Positions 53,879 to 61,777 of a stretch of DNA of 64,000 nucleotides are shown one piece after another (position 1 is the stretch's first letter; each line of letters opens with the position of its first letter). The notes beneath the pieces are model-generated. The model worked only from the letters and a program-made list of their open reading frames with translations, was not told the origin of the DNA and made no database searches. This DNA is from Dyella sp. GSA-30 (GTDB lineage Bacteria; Pseudomonadota; Gammaproteobacteria; Xanthomonadales; Rhodanobacteraceae): positions 597,524-661,523 of the forward strand of contig NZ_AP027042.1 of NCBI RefSeq assembly GCF_027924605.1. Reading direction: 5' to 3'. Both the position numbers and the translations under genes were made by a program.

Positions 53879-54787
53879 TTAACCGGAAAGCTGCGATTCG
53901 AATCGTTCCGCCACCCAGTCGATGAATACGCGTAACCGATTGGACACATGACGATTCGGCGGGTAGACCAGGTGCAGCGGATAAGGTTTGGGGCGCCATG
54001 TCGACAAGACCTCGTGCAGCTCGCCGCGGGCAACGGCATCGCGTGCGACAAACGCGAAGGTCTGAATAACCCCAAGGCCAGCCAGGCCGGCGGCGAAATG
54101 GGTGTTGCTTTCGTTGATGCCGACGACATGCCGCGCGGCGATCTCAAGCCGACGTCCGCTTTTCTCGAAACGCATCGGCAGAATGCGCCCCGTACGCGCC
54201 GATAGATAGTTCACCACCCGATGCGCCGGTGTATCGAGGTCCTCGGGGCGCTTCGGCACACCGTATCTGTCGATGTATTGAGGCGACGCGCAGGTAATCC
54301 ATCGTGCGTGGGCGATGGTTCGTGCGATCAGGCCGGGATCGGTCAGCGGGCCGCCGCGAATCACACAGTCGATGTTGTCGCCGATCAGATCGACATGGCG
54401 ATCGGATACACCCAGGTCGATGCGTATATCGGGATAGCGGGCGAGAAATTCCGGCAGCGCGGGTATCAACAGGCGATCGGCCACGGAAGAGCCAAGATCG
54501 ACACGAAGATGACCGCGGGGCCGCGATTGGGCCACGCTGAAACTCCCATCGATGTCTTCCAGTTCCTTGATGACCCGAGCGCTTTTCTCGTAGTACGTCG
54601 CGCCGTCGGGCGTCACCGCCACGCGCCGTGTCGTGCGCTGAAGCAACTGCACACCCAGATGCGTTTCCAGCGTCTGCACCAGCTTGCTGACCGTGGCCTT
54701 GGGAAGCTGCAAGGAATCGGCTGCCTTGGTGAAGTTGCCGGCTTCGACAACGCGGGCGAAAGCACGAATAGCGAGCAACTGGTCCAT
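53879..54787 (-). CDS. LysR-family transcriptional regulator
   Basis: A 302-residue regulator. The N-terminal winged helix-turn-helix (FARVVEAGNFTKAADSLQLP, ATVSKLVQTLETHLGVQLLQ) is followed by a substrate-binding domain (about 90-300) of the CrgA-like, AaeR-type branch (RPRGHLRVDLGSSVADRLLI, PDIRIDLGVSDRHVDLIGDN). It diverges from the SDR gene by 119 bp, so it very likely controls it. Effector unknown. Confidence 0.92.
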   Translation of the reverse strand: MDQLLAIRAFARVVEAGNFTKAADSLQLPKATVSKLVQTLETHLGVQLLQRTTRRVAVTPDGATYYEKSARVIKELEDIDGSFSVAQSRPRGHLRVDLGSSVADRLLIPALPEFLARYPDIRIDLGVSDRHVDLIGDNIDCVIRGGPLTDPGLIARTIAHARWITCASPQYIDRYGVPKRPEDLDTPAHRVVNYLSARTGRILPMRFEKSGRRLEIAARHVVGINESNTHFAAGLAGLGVIQTFAFVARDAVARGELHEVLSTWRPKPYPLHLVYPPNRHVSNRLRVFIDWVAERFESQLSG

Positions 54788-54807
54788 GACAATTGTCCAT
54801 ACAAGTG

Positions 54808-54837
54808 GATAAAGAAGATCGTTATATCGACTTTATC
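54808..54837. promoter_or_regulatory. inverted repeat in the LysR-SDR divergent region
   Basis: GATAAAG (54808-54814) and CTTTATC (54831-54837) are perfect inverses 16 bp apart, in the 119-bp gap between the LysR gene and the SDR gene. This is a plausible LysR operator. Confidence 0.4.
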
Positions 54838-54906
54838 AGACAACGCCCCAGGCCTAACTTGGTGACATCGGCATCAAGCCGTTTATCCCGAACCCAAGGA
54901 AAAGCC

Positions 54907-55656
54907 ATGAATACGTCACTGAAGAACAAGATTGCACTAATCACCGGCGCGAGCACCGGTATCGGCCTGGCATCGGCCCAGGAGCTGGCCGCCCGAGGCG
55001 CCAAGGTCTACATCACGGGGCGTCGCCAGGACGAACTCGATGCGGCCGTTGCCGCGATCGGCCACGCGGCGGTAGGCATCCGCGCGGATGCATCGAACCT
55101 GCAGGATCTCGATCGCGTGATGGCGCAGATCAAAAACGAGGCCGGCCACCTCGATGTGCTGTTCACCAACGCCGGCGGCGGCGACATGCTGCCCCTGGGC
55201 GCGATTACCGAGGAGCATTTCGACCGCATTTTCGCCACCAACGTGAAGGGCGTGCTGTTTACCGTGCAAAAGGCACTTCCTTTGCTGGTCGACGGCGGCG
55301 CGGTGATTCTCAATGGCTCGACCACCACGGTGCAAGGCACCGAGAATTTCAGCGTCTACAGCGCCAGCAAGGCAGCGGTGCGCAACTTCGCCCGCTCCTG
55401 GTTGCTCGATCTGAAGGCGCGCAGCATTCGCGTCAATGTCGTCAGTCCCGGTCCGGTACGTACGCCTGGTCTGGCCGGTCTGGTACCCGCGGAACATCAG
55501 GAAGGCTTGTTCAATCACCTGGCCAGCATGGTCCCGATGGGGCGGCTTGGCGAACCTGAAGAAATTGCCAAGGTGGTGGCGTTCCTTGCGTCGAGCGATG
55601 CGAGCTTTATCAACGGCATCGAGTTGTTTGTCGATGGCGGCGCCGCGCAAATCTGA
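54907..55656 (+). CDS. short-chain dehydrogenase/reductase (SDR)
   Basis: A 249-residue classical SDR from ATG 54907 after CCAAGGAAAAGCC. It has the glycine-rich cofactor motif TGASTGIG, the NAG motif in LFTNAGGG, active-site Ser in LNGSTTTVQG, and Y-x3-K in VYSASKAAV; the C-terminal FVDGGAAQI is normal. An Arg at the end of beta-2 (TGRRQDEL) suggests NADPH preference. The oxidised or reduced substrate is unknown. Divergent from its probable LysR regulator; a small NTF2-like gene follows 21 bp later. Confidence 0.93.
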   Translation: MNTSLKNKIALITGASTGIGLASAQELAARGAKVYITGRRQDELDAAVAAIGHAAVGIRADASNLQDLDRVMAQIKNEAGHLDVLFTNAGGGDMLPLGAITEEHFDRIFATNVKGVLFTVQKALPLLVDGGAVILNGSTTTVQGTENFSVYSASKAAVRNFARSWLLDLKARSIRVNVVSPGPVRTPGLAGLVPAEHQEGLFNHLASMVPMGRLGEPEEIAKVVAFLASSDASFINGIELFVDGGAAQI

Positions 55657-55677
55657 CCACGACTTCAGGAGACTGTC

Positions 55678-56076
55678 ATGCATACCCCTACTCAGTTATT
55701 GCAAGCCTATCTGGCGGAAATCCAGGACCCGGCGGCGGTCGCCGCCTTGTTCGCCGAAGACGGCGTGCTTGAATTGCCGGCACTCTCGTCCATGGGTATC
55801 GACGCACGTGCGCAAGGGCCGGCGGCTATCGAGAGATTCATTACCGGTTTGCTTACCAATGTTCCGGACTTCCGCTTCAAGAACGTGCAGATCCTGATGG
55901 AAACGGCGGACCAGGTCTTTGCCGAATACAGCATCGAGGCGCAGGTGCTCTCCACTGGGAAGCTGTACCGCCAGACGTATGCCGGGCGGCTGGTCATGCA
56001 GGACGGAAAGATCAAGCTGCTGCGCGAATCGCTCGATACACTGGCGGCGTACCGCGCATTCACCAAGGACGTCTGA
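55678..56076 (+). CDS. NTF2/SnoaL-like protein
   Basis: A 132-residue cytoplasmic protein with the SnoaL-like fold: LLQAYLAEIQDPAAVAALFA, a central IERFITGLLTNVPDFRFKNV and the sheet end AEYSIEAQVLSTGKLYRQTY. It lies 21 bp behind the SDR gene (site GGAGACTGTC before ATG), so it is in that operon and probably acts on the same small molecule. No catalytic residues can be assigned. Confidence 0.8.
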   Translation: MHTPTQLLQAYLAEIQDPAAVAALFAEDGVLELPALSSMGIDARAQGPAAIERFITGLLTNVPDFRFKNVQILMETADQVFAEYSIEAQVLSTGKLYRQTYAGRLVMQDGKIKLLRESLDTLAAYRAFTKDV

Positions 56077-56086
56077 ACGGCTCACG

Positions 56087-56152
56087 TGTCCGCGGAACCC
56101 GGCAACTGGCCGCCCTCTCCTGTCCGGTCAGTTGCCGAGTTGTCCGCGGACG
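56087..56152. promoter_or_regulatory. possible upstream activator sites for the sigma-54 promoter
   Basis: TGTCCGCGGA occurs at 56087-56096 and again at 56141-56150, 54 bp apart; each holds the palindrome TCCGCGGA. Between them CGGCAACTG (56100-56108) and CAGTTGCCG (56129-56137) form an inverted repeat, which could instead be a transcription end signal for the SDR operon. Paired palindromes 70-130 bp upstream of a -24/-12 promoter are what an enhancer-binding activator would use. Confidence 0.4.
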
Positions 56153-56220
56153 CTGGACAGCAGGCAGGCCATCATCCGTGAAATGGCTCAACCATGCGGT
56201 TTTTCGGCTCTTTTAAAGCT

Positions 56221-56236
56221 TGGCACGCCCTTTGCC
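56221..56236 (+). promoter_or_regulatory. sigma-54 (RpoN) promoter
   Basis: TGGCACG-CCCT-TTGCC: GG at 56222-56223 and GC at 56234-56235 have the exact -24/-12 spacing, and the match to TGGCACG-N4-TTGC(A/T) is broken only at the last base. It lies 41 bp before a 28-codon reading frame and about 214 bp before the DUF899 gene. Confidence 0.75.
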
Positions 56237-56276
56237 ATCTCTACCGTGAAAGCCCAACCACTCACGGAGAACGATC

Positions 56277-56363
56277 ATGAAATTCGAAAACCTGCTGCTG
56301 CGTAGCCTGTTCACCGCCTGCTCGCTGGCCTGCCTGCTCACCCTGGGATCGATGCTGGTCTGA
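56277..56363 (+). CDS. 28-residue hydrophobic small protein
   Basis: ATG 56277 is preceded by CACGGAGAACGATC, a good ribosome site, and reads MKFENLLLRSLFTACSLACL, then a short tail ending SMLV. It is a single hydrophobic helix with two cysteines after a charged start, as in small membrane peptides. It is the first frame after the sigma-54 promoter. I do not recognise a family; a leader-peptide role for the following gene is possible. Confidence 0.55.
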   Translation: MKFENLLLRSLFTACSLACLLTLGSMLV

Positions 56364-56449
56364 TATGTCGATTTCCCGATCTCCCATTCGTCGGATAGAC
56401 AGGGCGTCCGCTGTGACCGCTGGCGCCCGTCTTCCACTGGAGATCGTTC

Positions 56450-57160
56450 ATGGCGCATACCTCACCTCTTGTTCCGGCTGTTGAGCTTGCCAAGCGCAAC
56501 GGCATGACCTTTCCCAACGAAAGCGATGCCTATCGCCAGGCTCGCAATGCACTGCTGGCCGAAGAAATCGAGTTGCGGCGGCATATCGAGCGTGTTGCAG
56601 AACAGCGACGGGCTCTGCCGCCTGGCGGCGAGGTCAGCGGCGACTATCGCTTTGAAGACGAACACGGCCCCTGCGACTTCGCGGCGCTGTTCGGCGACAA
56701 GCAGACCCTGGTTGTCTACAGCTTCATGTATGGCCCGCAGCGCGAACGTCCGTGTCCGATGTGCACGTCGATGCTCAGCGCGTGGGACGGCGAAGCCCGC
56801 GATATGGAGCAGCGCATTGCGCTGGCGGTCGTCGCACGGTCGCCGATCGATCGTCTGCTGGCTTTCAAAAAGCAACGTGGCTGGCGTGGCCTGCACCTGT
56901 ACTCCGATACGAACGGCCTTTTTAGCCGCGACTACCACGGTATCGGCGAGGACGGCGGCGACGATGCCGCGGTCAATGTGTTTACCCGGCGCGACGGGAC
57001 CATCCGGCATTTCTGGTCCGGAGAGATGGGCATGGAGACCTCCGATCCTGGGCAGGATCCGCGCGGCGCGCCCGACCTGATGCCGATCTGGACCGTGCTG
57101 GATATGACGCCTGAGGGGCGTGATCCGCATTGGTATCCGAGGCTTGATTACGGCAATTGA
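56450..57160 (+). CDS. DUF899 thioredoxin-like protein
   Basis: A 236-residue protein from ATG 56450 after CTGGAGATCGTTC. It is of the PF05988 (DUF899) family: LLAEEIELRRHIERVAEQRR, LPPGGEVSGDYRFEDEHGPC, LVVYSFMYGPQRERPCPMCT, WDGEARDMEQR and GLFSRDYHGIGEDGGDDAAV. The PCPMC motif sits where thioredoxins have CxxC. The fold suggests a redox or peroxiredoxin-like activity; no function is established. Probably transcribed from the sigma-54 promoter with the 28-residue peptide. Confidence 0.88.
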   Translation: MAHTSPLVPAVELAKRNGMTFPNESDAYRQARNALLAEEIELRRHIERVAEQRRALPPGGEVSGDYRFEDEHGPCDFAALFGDKQTLVVYSFMYGPQRERPCPMCTSMLSAWDGEARDMEQRIALAVVARSPIDRLLAFKKQRGWRGLHLYSDTNGLFSRDYHGIGEDGGDDAAVNVFTRRDGTIRHFWSGEMGMETSDPGQDPRGAPDLMPIWTVLDMTPEGRDPHWYPRLDYGN

Positions 57161-57168
57161 GAGCGGAA

Positions 57169-57330
57169 GGCTCGCTTCGCATCGCCTCTTGTGCCCCCTC
57201 ACCCCAGCCCTCTCCCCCGGCAAAGCCAGGGGAGAGGGAGCCAGGTTGCGCAAGTACGAAACACTGAAGCCGCCTCAGTCAACTCCCTCTCCCTGGCTCT
57301 GCCGGGGGGAGAGGGTTGGGGTGAGGGGGG
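57169..57330. repeat. GC-rich double-hairpin repeat unit
   Basis: Same organisation as 39941-40095: the lead GGCTCGCTTCGC, a first hairpin (CCCCCTCACCCCAGCCC...), a linker with CAAGTACGAAACACTGAAGC, and a second inverted hairpin ending in GGTTGGGGTGAGGGGGG. Related linker words occur reversed in the copy at 60597-60734. It follows directly on the DUF899 stop. Confidence 0.85.
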
Positions 57331-57364
57331 CTTCGAGCAATACCGTAAGAACCCCCCGTTCTAT

Positions 57365-57433
57365 CGACATGCGGACAAGTCATGTCGTTTAGCCGTCTAT
57401 ACGCCTGTCGTGACATGTTACGTTTACGTCACG
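57365..57433. promoter_or_regulatory. dyad sequences upstream of the TonB receptor gene
   Basis: CGACATG (57365-57371) with CATGTCG (57381-57387), and CGTGAC (57409-57414) with GTCACG (57428-57433), are two inverted repeats 120-190 bp before the receptor start. They may be operators of a repressor or activator for the receptor. Nothing else in 57331-57552 is recognisable. Confidence 0.35.
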
Positions 57434-57552
57434 CTGCATCGCAGCAATCACGACGAGTGCGCCAGCGCCCTGCCCACGGCAAGGGCGGCAGGGATGGCTT
57501 TGGCAGCTTGATTGATCGGCGACATGTATCGCTGCCCTCCCCAGTTCGAAGA

Positions 57553-60500
57553 ATGGCCTTGAAAACTACCTATTTGCCCACGCTTTATTTCCCCAGGCTC
57601 AAAGCGAGCGCCATCGTTATCGCCGCCGCCCTGGCCGTGGTCGCGCCGGGTGCACATGCCCAATCCACTACCGGCAGCATCTTCGGTCAGGTCCCCGCCG
57701 GCAACGGCGAATCTGTGCAGATCAAGGGTTCGACCGGTATCACCCGCGTGGTCAACGTGGATAACCGCGGACGCTACGTGGCTTCCGAATTGCCGGTCGG
57801 TACCTATACCGTATCGCTGCTGCGCGACGGCAACGTGGTCGACTCACGCCCGGACGTGAGCCTGCGTGTCGGCACCGGCACGGAAGTTTCCTTCCAGCCG
57901 CCAGAAACCAAGGATCTGGGCGGCGTATCGGTCAATGCGACGGCCATCCCGCCGATCGACGTGACCAGCGTCGATTCGCGTACGGTGGTGACCTCGCAGG
58001 AGCTGGCGCGCCTGCCATTGGGCCGCTCAGCCGAAGCCATTGCGCTGCTGGCGCCGGGCGTGGTGAACAACAGCGGCGGCTATACCGGCCGCACCGGGCA
58101 ATCGCTGGTCAGTTTCGGCGGTTCCGCGGCCAGTGAGAATGCTTACTACATCAACGGATTCAACACGACCGATCCGCAACGCGGTTTGGGCGGCATCACG
58201 TTGCCGTATGGCGCGATCGATCAACAGGAAATCTATACCGGCGGCTATAGCGCGCAATACGGCCGCTCCGATGGCGGCGTCATCAACATGGTTGGCAAGC
58301 GCGGTACGAACGAATGGCATTTTGGCGCACAGGTGCTGTGGGAGCCGGAATTTGCGCGCGCCGACGGCACCGATACGTTCTATACGCAAGGCCTGCCCGC
58401 TTCGCCGGTAGCCGGCAATCTTTACGCGCCCAACAGCAAGAATCGCCAATGGACCACCACCTACGACGCCTATGTCGGTGGCCCGCTGATCAAGGACAAG
58501 CTGTTTCTGTTTCTTGCCGCCGAAGCGTCACGGCAGGATGGCACCACCGTAAACAACGTGTCCAAAGCGCAGCCGTATGTGAGCTACCACGACACTCTGC
58601 CCAAGTGGTACGGCAAGCTCGACTGGAACATTACCGATAGCAACATTCTCGAGCTGACCGGTGCGTCGAACAAAGAGCGCACATCGGGCAGCGTCTACGG
58701 CTACAACTACAACACGCTTCAGCGCGGCAACTTCATCAACTACGCCGACAACATCAAGACGGGCGGCGATCTCTATACAGCCAAGTTCACCAGCTACATC
58801 ACCGATGCGCTGACCTTCAGCGCCACCTACGGCAAGATGAACAACGTCAACTATGACGCACCGGGTGGTTATGACGGCAGCCTCACGTATCTGGCCGATA
58901 TCCAGAACCAGAACCCCGCCTTGAACGGCGGTACGTCGATCGGCAATCGGCAGATTACGCAGTCGCTGTACAACCCCGATCGCCACGACACCAGCAACAA
59001 TCTGCGCGTCGACCTGACTTACCAACTCGGCGCGCACACGATCTCGGTCGGCCTGGACAACCAGAACTCGCGTGCGATCGCGCAAGGTAGCCAGACCTCG
59101 GGCCCCGGCTATTACTGGGACTACGCCTATACGACAACGCCCGGCGTCGCCTTGATTCCCAACCTTGGCGTTGGTGCGCCGGCTAACTATCCCAATGGCG
59201 GTTCGGGTTACTACGCGATCCAGTACGTCAACAGCTCGATCGCCAGCGTGCGCTCGGCACAGCGCGCGCAGTACATCGAAGACAAATGGCAGCTCAATGA
59301 CCGCTGGCTGCTGTCGCTGGGCCTGCGCAACGATCAGTTCACCGACTACAACGCCGACGCGCAGTCGTATATCCGCCAGACGCGGCCGCAATGGGCGCCG
59401 CGACTGGGCTTCAGCTGGGACGTCAATGGCGATGCCAGCTTCAAGGTCTACGGCAATGCCGGTCGTTATTACCTTGGCCTGCCCTTGAATCCGGCACTCA
59501 ACGCCGCGGGCGCATACGTGGCCACGCAGCAGTATTTCACTTACTCGGGTATCGCGGCGGATGGCACACCGACCGGCCTGACGCCGTTCTCCAATGCAGT
59601 CTCGCCGAACAACACCTATGGCGTCCTTCCCGATCCCAAGACGGTAACCGCACAGAACCTCAAGCCCGAATACCAGGACGAGTTCATCCTCGGCTTCACC
59701 AAGTCGATCGACAGCCAATGGGTCTATGGCGCCAAGCTGACGCAACGTGTCTTGCGCAGTGGCATCGACGACTACTGCGATGTGCCGACAATCGAAAACA
59801 AGGCGGCGGCCCTGGGCTACAACGTCAAGGCGACCAATAGCTGCTACCTGATCAATCCTGGCCGCGCCAATACGTTTACCGTCGTGGATAACACCGGCGC
59901 GTATCGCAACGTTACGCTGAGCAATGTCGAGATGGGCTTCCCGACGCTCAAGCGCAAGTATTACGGACTCGAAGCCTTTCTCGAACATCCCTTCGACGGC
60001 ACCTGGTACGGCAAGATCGATTACGTTTTCTCTCGCAGCTACGGCGACACCGAAGGACAGTTACGCTCGGATATCCAGCAGACGGCGGCATCGACCAGCA
60101 TCGACTGGGACTTCCCCGCACTGATGTCCTCCAGCAACGGTGCGCAGAGCAACGACCACACACACCAGATCAAACTGTTCGGCTATTACCAGATCACGCC
60201 GGAATGGCAGGTCTCCGGAAACATCCAACTGGTCTCCGGTAACCCGCGCAATTGCCTTGGCTATTACGGCCCGCAACAGACCGATCCGGATGGCTACGGC
60301 AGTTTCTATCATTGGTGCGGCGGCCAGCCATCGCCGCCAGGCACGCATCGCCTTCCTTGGAACAAACAGGTGGATCTGGGCGGCACCTATCGCCCGGCAT
60401 TCGGCGAAGGCAAGCTGGCGTTTTCGTTGAACATCTTCAATGTGTTCAACTCGCAGACGATTCTCAATGCGTATCCGTTCTACCAGATTTCGCCTGGGAC

Positions 60501-60579
60501 ACCGGATCCGTTGTATGGCTCGGCCGTTGAGCGTCAGCAGCCGCGCTATGTGCGGTTGAGTGCGAGTTACGATTATTGA
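57553..60579 (+). CDS. Oar-like TonB-dependent outer-membrane receptor
   Basis: A 1008-residue receptor from ATG 57553 (MALKTTYLPTLYFPRLKASA); signal peptide ends near PGAHAQ (about residue 36). A carboxypeptidase-regulatory-like beta domain (about 37-115; GNGESVQIKGSTGITRVVNV, GRYVASELPVGTYTVSLLRD) precedes the plug (SQELARLPLGRSAEAIALLA, YYINGFNTTDPQRGLGGITL) and a 22-strand barrel ending RQQPRYVRLSASYDY. There is no clear TonB box. This class takes up large or unusual ligands such as peptides or glycans in Xanthomonadales; the ligand here is unknown. Confidence 0.93.
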   Translation: MALKTTYLPTLYFPRLKASAIVIAAALAVVAPGAHAQSTTGSIFGQVPAGNGESVQIKGSTGITRVVNVDNRGRYVASELPVGTYTVSLLRDGNVVDSRPDVSLRVGTGTEVSFQPPETKDLGGVSVNATAIPPIDVTSVDSRTVVTSQELARLPLGRSAEAIALLAPGVVNNSGGYTGRTGQSLVSFGGSAASENAYYINGFNTTDPQRGLGGITLPYGAIDQQEIYTGGYSAQYGRSDGGVINMVGKRGTNEWHFGAQVLWEPEFARADGTDTFYTQGLPASPVAGNLYAPNSKNRQWTTTYDAYVGGPLIKDKLFLFLAAEASRQDGTTVNNVSKAQPYVSYHDTLPKWYGKLDWNITDSNILELTGASNKERTSGSVYGYNYNTLQRGNFINYADNIKTGGDLYTAKFTSYITDALTFSATYGKMNNVNYDAPGGYDGSLTYLADIQNQNPALNGGTSIGNRQITQSLYNPDRHDTSNNLRVDLTYQLGAHTISVGLDNQNSRAIAQGSQTSGPGYYWDYAYTTTPGVALIPNLGVGAPANYPNGGSGYYAIQYVNSSIASVRSAQRAQYIEDKWQLNDRWLLSLGLRNDQFTDYNADAQSYIRQTRPQWAPRLGFSWDVNGDASFKVYGNAGRYYLGLPLNPALNAAGAYVATQQYFTYSGIAADGTPTGLTPFSNAVSPNNTYGVLPDPKTVTAQNLKPEYQDEFILGFTKSIDSQWVYGAKLTQRVLRSGIDDYCDVPTIENKAAALGYNVKATNSCYLINPGRANTFTVVDNTGAYRNVTLSNVEMGFPTLKRKYYGLEAFLEHPFDGTWYGKIDYVFSRSYGDTEGQLRSDIQQTAASTSIDWDFPALMSSSNGAQSNDHTHQIKLFGYYQITPEWQVSGNIQLVSGNPRNCLGYYGPQQTDPDGYGSFYHWCGGQPSPPGTHRLPWNKQVDLGGTYRPAFGEGKLAFSLNIFNVFNSQTILNAYPFYQISPGTPDPLYGSAVERQQPRYVRLSASYDY

Positions 60580-60596
60580 GGTGTTCGTGCAGGAGC

Positions 60597-60734
60597 GCCC
60601 CCTCACCCCAACCCTCTCCCCCGGCATAGCCAGGGGAGAGGGGGCTCACTGAGGGAGCCTCAATGTTTCGCACTTGCCTGGCCTGACTCCCTCTCCCCTG
60701 GCTATGCCGGGGGAGAGGGTTGGGTGAGGGGGGC
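60597..60734. repeat. GC-rich double-hairpin repeat unit
   Basis: Third double-hairpin copy, 18 bp after the TonB receptor stop, starting GCCCCCTCACCCCAACCC. The linker (CTCAATGTTTCGCACTTGCC) is the inverse of the one in the 57169-57330 copy, so the unit has inserted in the opposite orientation. The rest of the gap to 60903 shows no feature beyond the ribosome site of the next gene. Confidence 0.85.
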
Positions 60735-60903
60735 TTTTCAACACACCTCAAGCCATTCGATGTGTATCGGAGTGTATGAACCTCCTACAGCGATACATTT
60801 CGATGCCCTTTCGCGGCACACATGACACATCCGGGATAAGTCGAAGCGACCTACTAGGCATGCCGGCCGACGTTCAGGCCCCTTATCGACGGAGAAACTC
60901 ATC

Positions 60904-61176
60904 ATGAAAAGCAGCAAGCGCATAACCACAGTCCGGACCTTACTGGCCGGAGCGGCGCTGATAGTCAGCACATTGACGATCGCCCATGCCGAATCCACAA
61001 ACACCAACCAGCAACACAAGCCATCTACGGATATCCACCACACCACGGACAGCCGACCGGATTGGAACGTGGACTATCCATCCCAACTAGGTCCTCAAGG
61101 CATCATTACGTCCGACACCGCGACGGTCCACGCGCGGCACGCCAGTGAATTGCCGATCCAGGAGACCCAACGCTGA
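60904..61176 (+). CDS. small exported hypothetical protein
   Basis: A 90-residue protein from ATG 60904 after CGGAGAAACTCATC. A clear signal peptide (MKSSKRITTVRTLLAGAALI, ending TIAHAE near residue 29) precedes a short polar, His/Asp/Ser-rich mature peptide (STDIHHTTDSRPDWNVDYPS) with no cysteines. No family recognised. It stands alone between a repeat and a convergent membrane protein gene. Confidence 0.7.
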   Translation: MKSSKRITTVRTLLAGAALIVSTLTIAHAESTNTNQQHKPSTDIHHTTDSRPDWNVDYPSQLGPQGIITSDTATVHARHASELPIQETQR

Positions 61177-61243
61177 CAGTCCCAGTTTCAGAATTGGAAA
61201 AGCCTGGGTCGATGGCCGTTTGATCTCGGCCGTTGTCGTACCA

Positions 61244-61717
61244 CTATGCATCGGAAACTGGCTTCCCAGGTGTTGCTCGGCCAATCGGCCGAAAGCGTAT
61301 TCCCGCACCTGCACTCAATGCCACTGATGATAGCGCGCCAATCAGAGCACCGCTGAATAGGCCCTTGCGAGCTGAAGTCATAGCAATATCGAACGCGAAT
61401 GACCGATCATTCATTTGTGGAAACCAATTCATGTAGAAATTAAACGAAGCAAAGACCAGTGCTCCTACCAGAGCCCCGGCAATGCAGAGATTCAATGCAC
61501 TAAGCCAACGACGGCGTCTGAGCCAGAGAATGTAAGGAAAGGCAACGCAGTACGTCGCCAGTAGTGACAGTGGTAACGAAACGATAAGCACTGCTACAAC
61601 GGGCACTACGTAACGGTCGCTTGACATCAAGAGCGTACTTACAAGGAAGACCGTTGGGGTAAGCGCGCAAGCCAGCAGACCGATCCAAAGAGCGCGCTTG
61701 TGCTGTAAAGAGGTCAT
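61244..61717 (-). CDS. four-TM hypothetical membrane protein
   Basis: A 157-residue protein with four hydrophobic helices (about 10-30, 37-60, 72-95, 115-140), short loops and a basic loop (LWLRRRRWLSALN) after the second. A ribosome site AGGAAC precedes ATG 61717. It has no recognised family. Its base composition is slightly less GC-rich than its neighbours', which could mean recent acquisition. Confidence 0.65.
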   Translation of the reverse strand: MTSLQHKRALWIGLLACALTPTVFLVSTLLMSSDRYVVPVVAVLIVSLPLSLLATYCVAFPYILWLRRRRWLSALNLCIAGALVGALVFASFNFYMNWFPQMNDRSFAFDIAMTSARKGLFSGALIGALSSVALSAGAGIRFRPIGRATPGKPVSDA

Positions 61718-61777
61718 ATCAATTTAGTTCCTGCCCGATTCGAATGCTAGCCGCCAAACGCCGTAGTCACATGAGAA

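Noticed and set aside
58528-59988. 486-codon minus-strand open frame inside the TonB receptor gene
   Set aside because: Antisense shadow of a strong receptor gene; Val/Arg/Gly-rich with no domain. The same applies to 37959-39419 minus (fucosidase) and 23198-24358 minus (subtilase).
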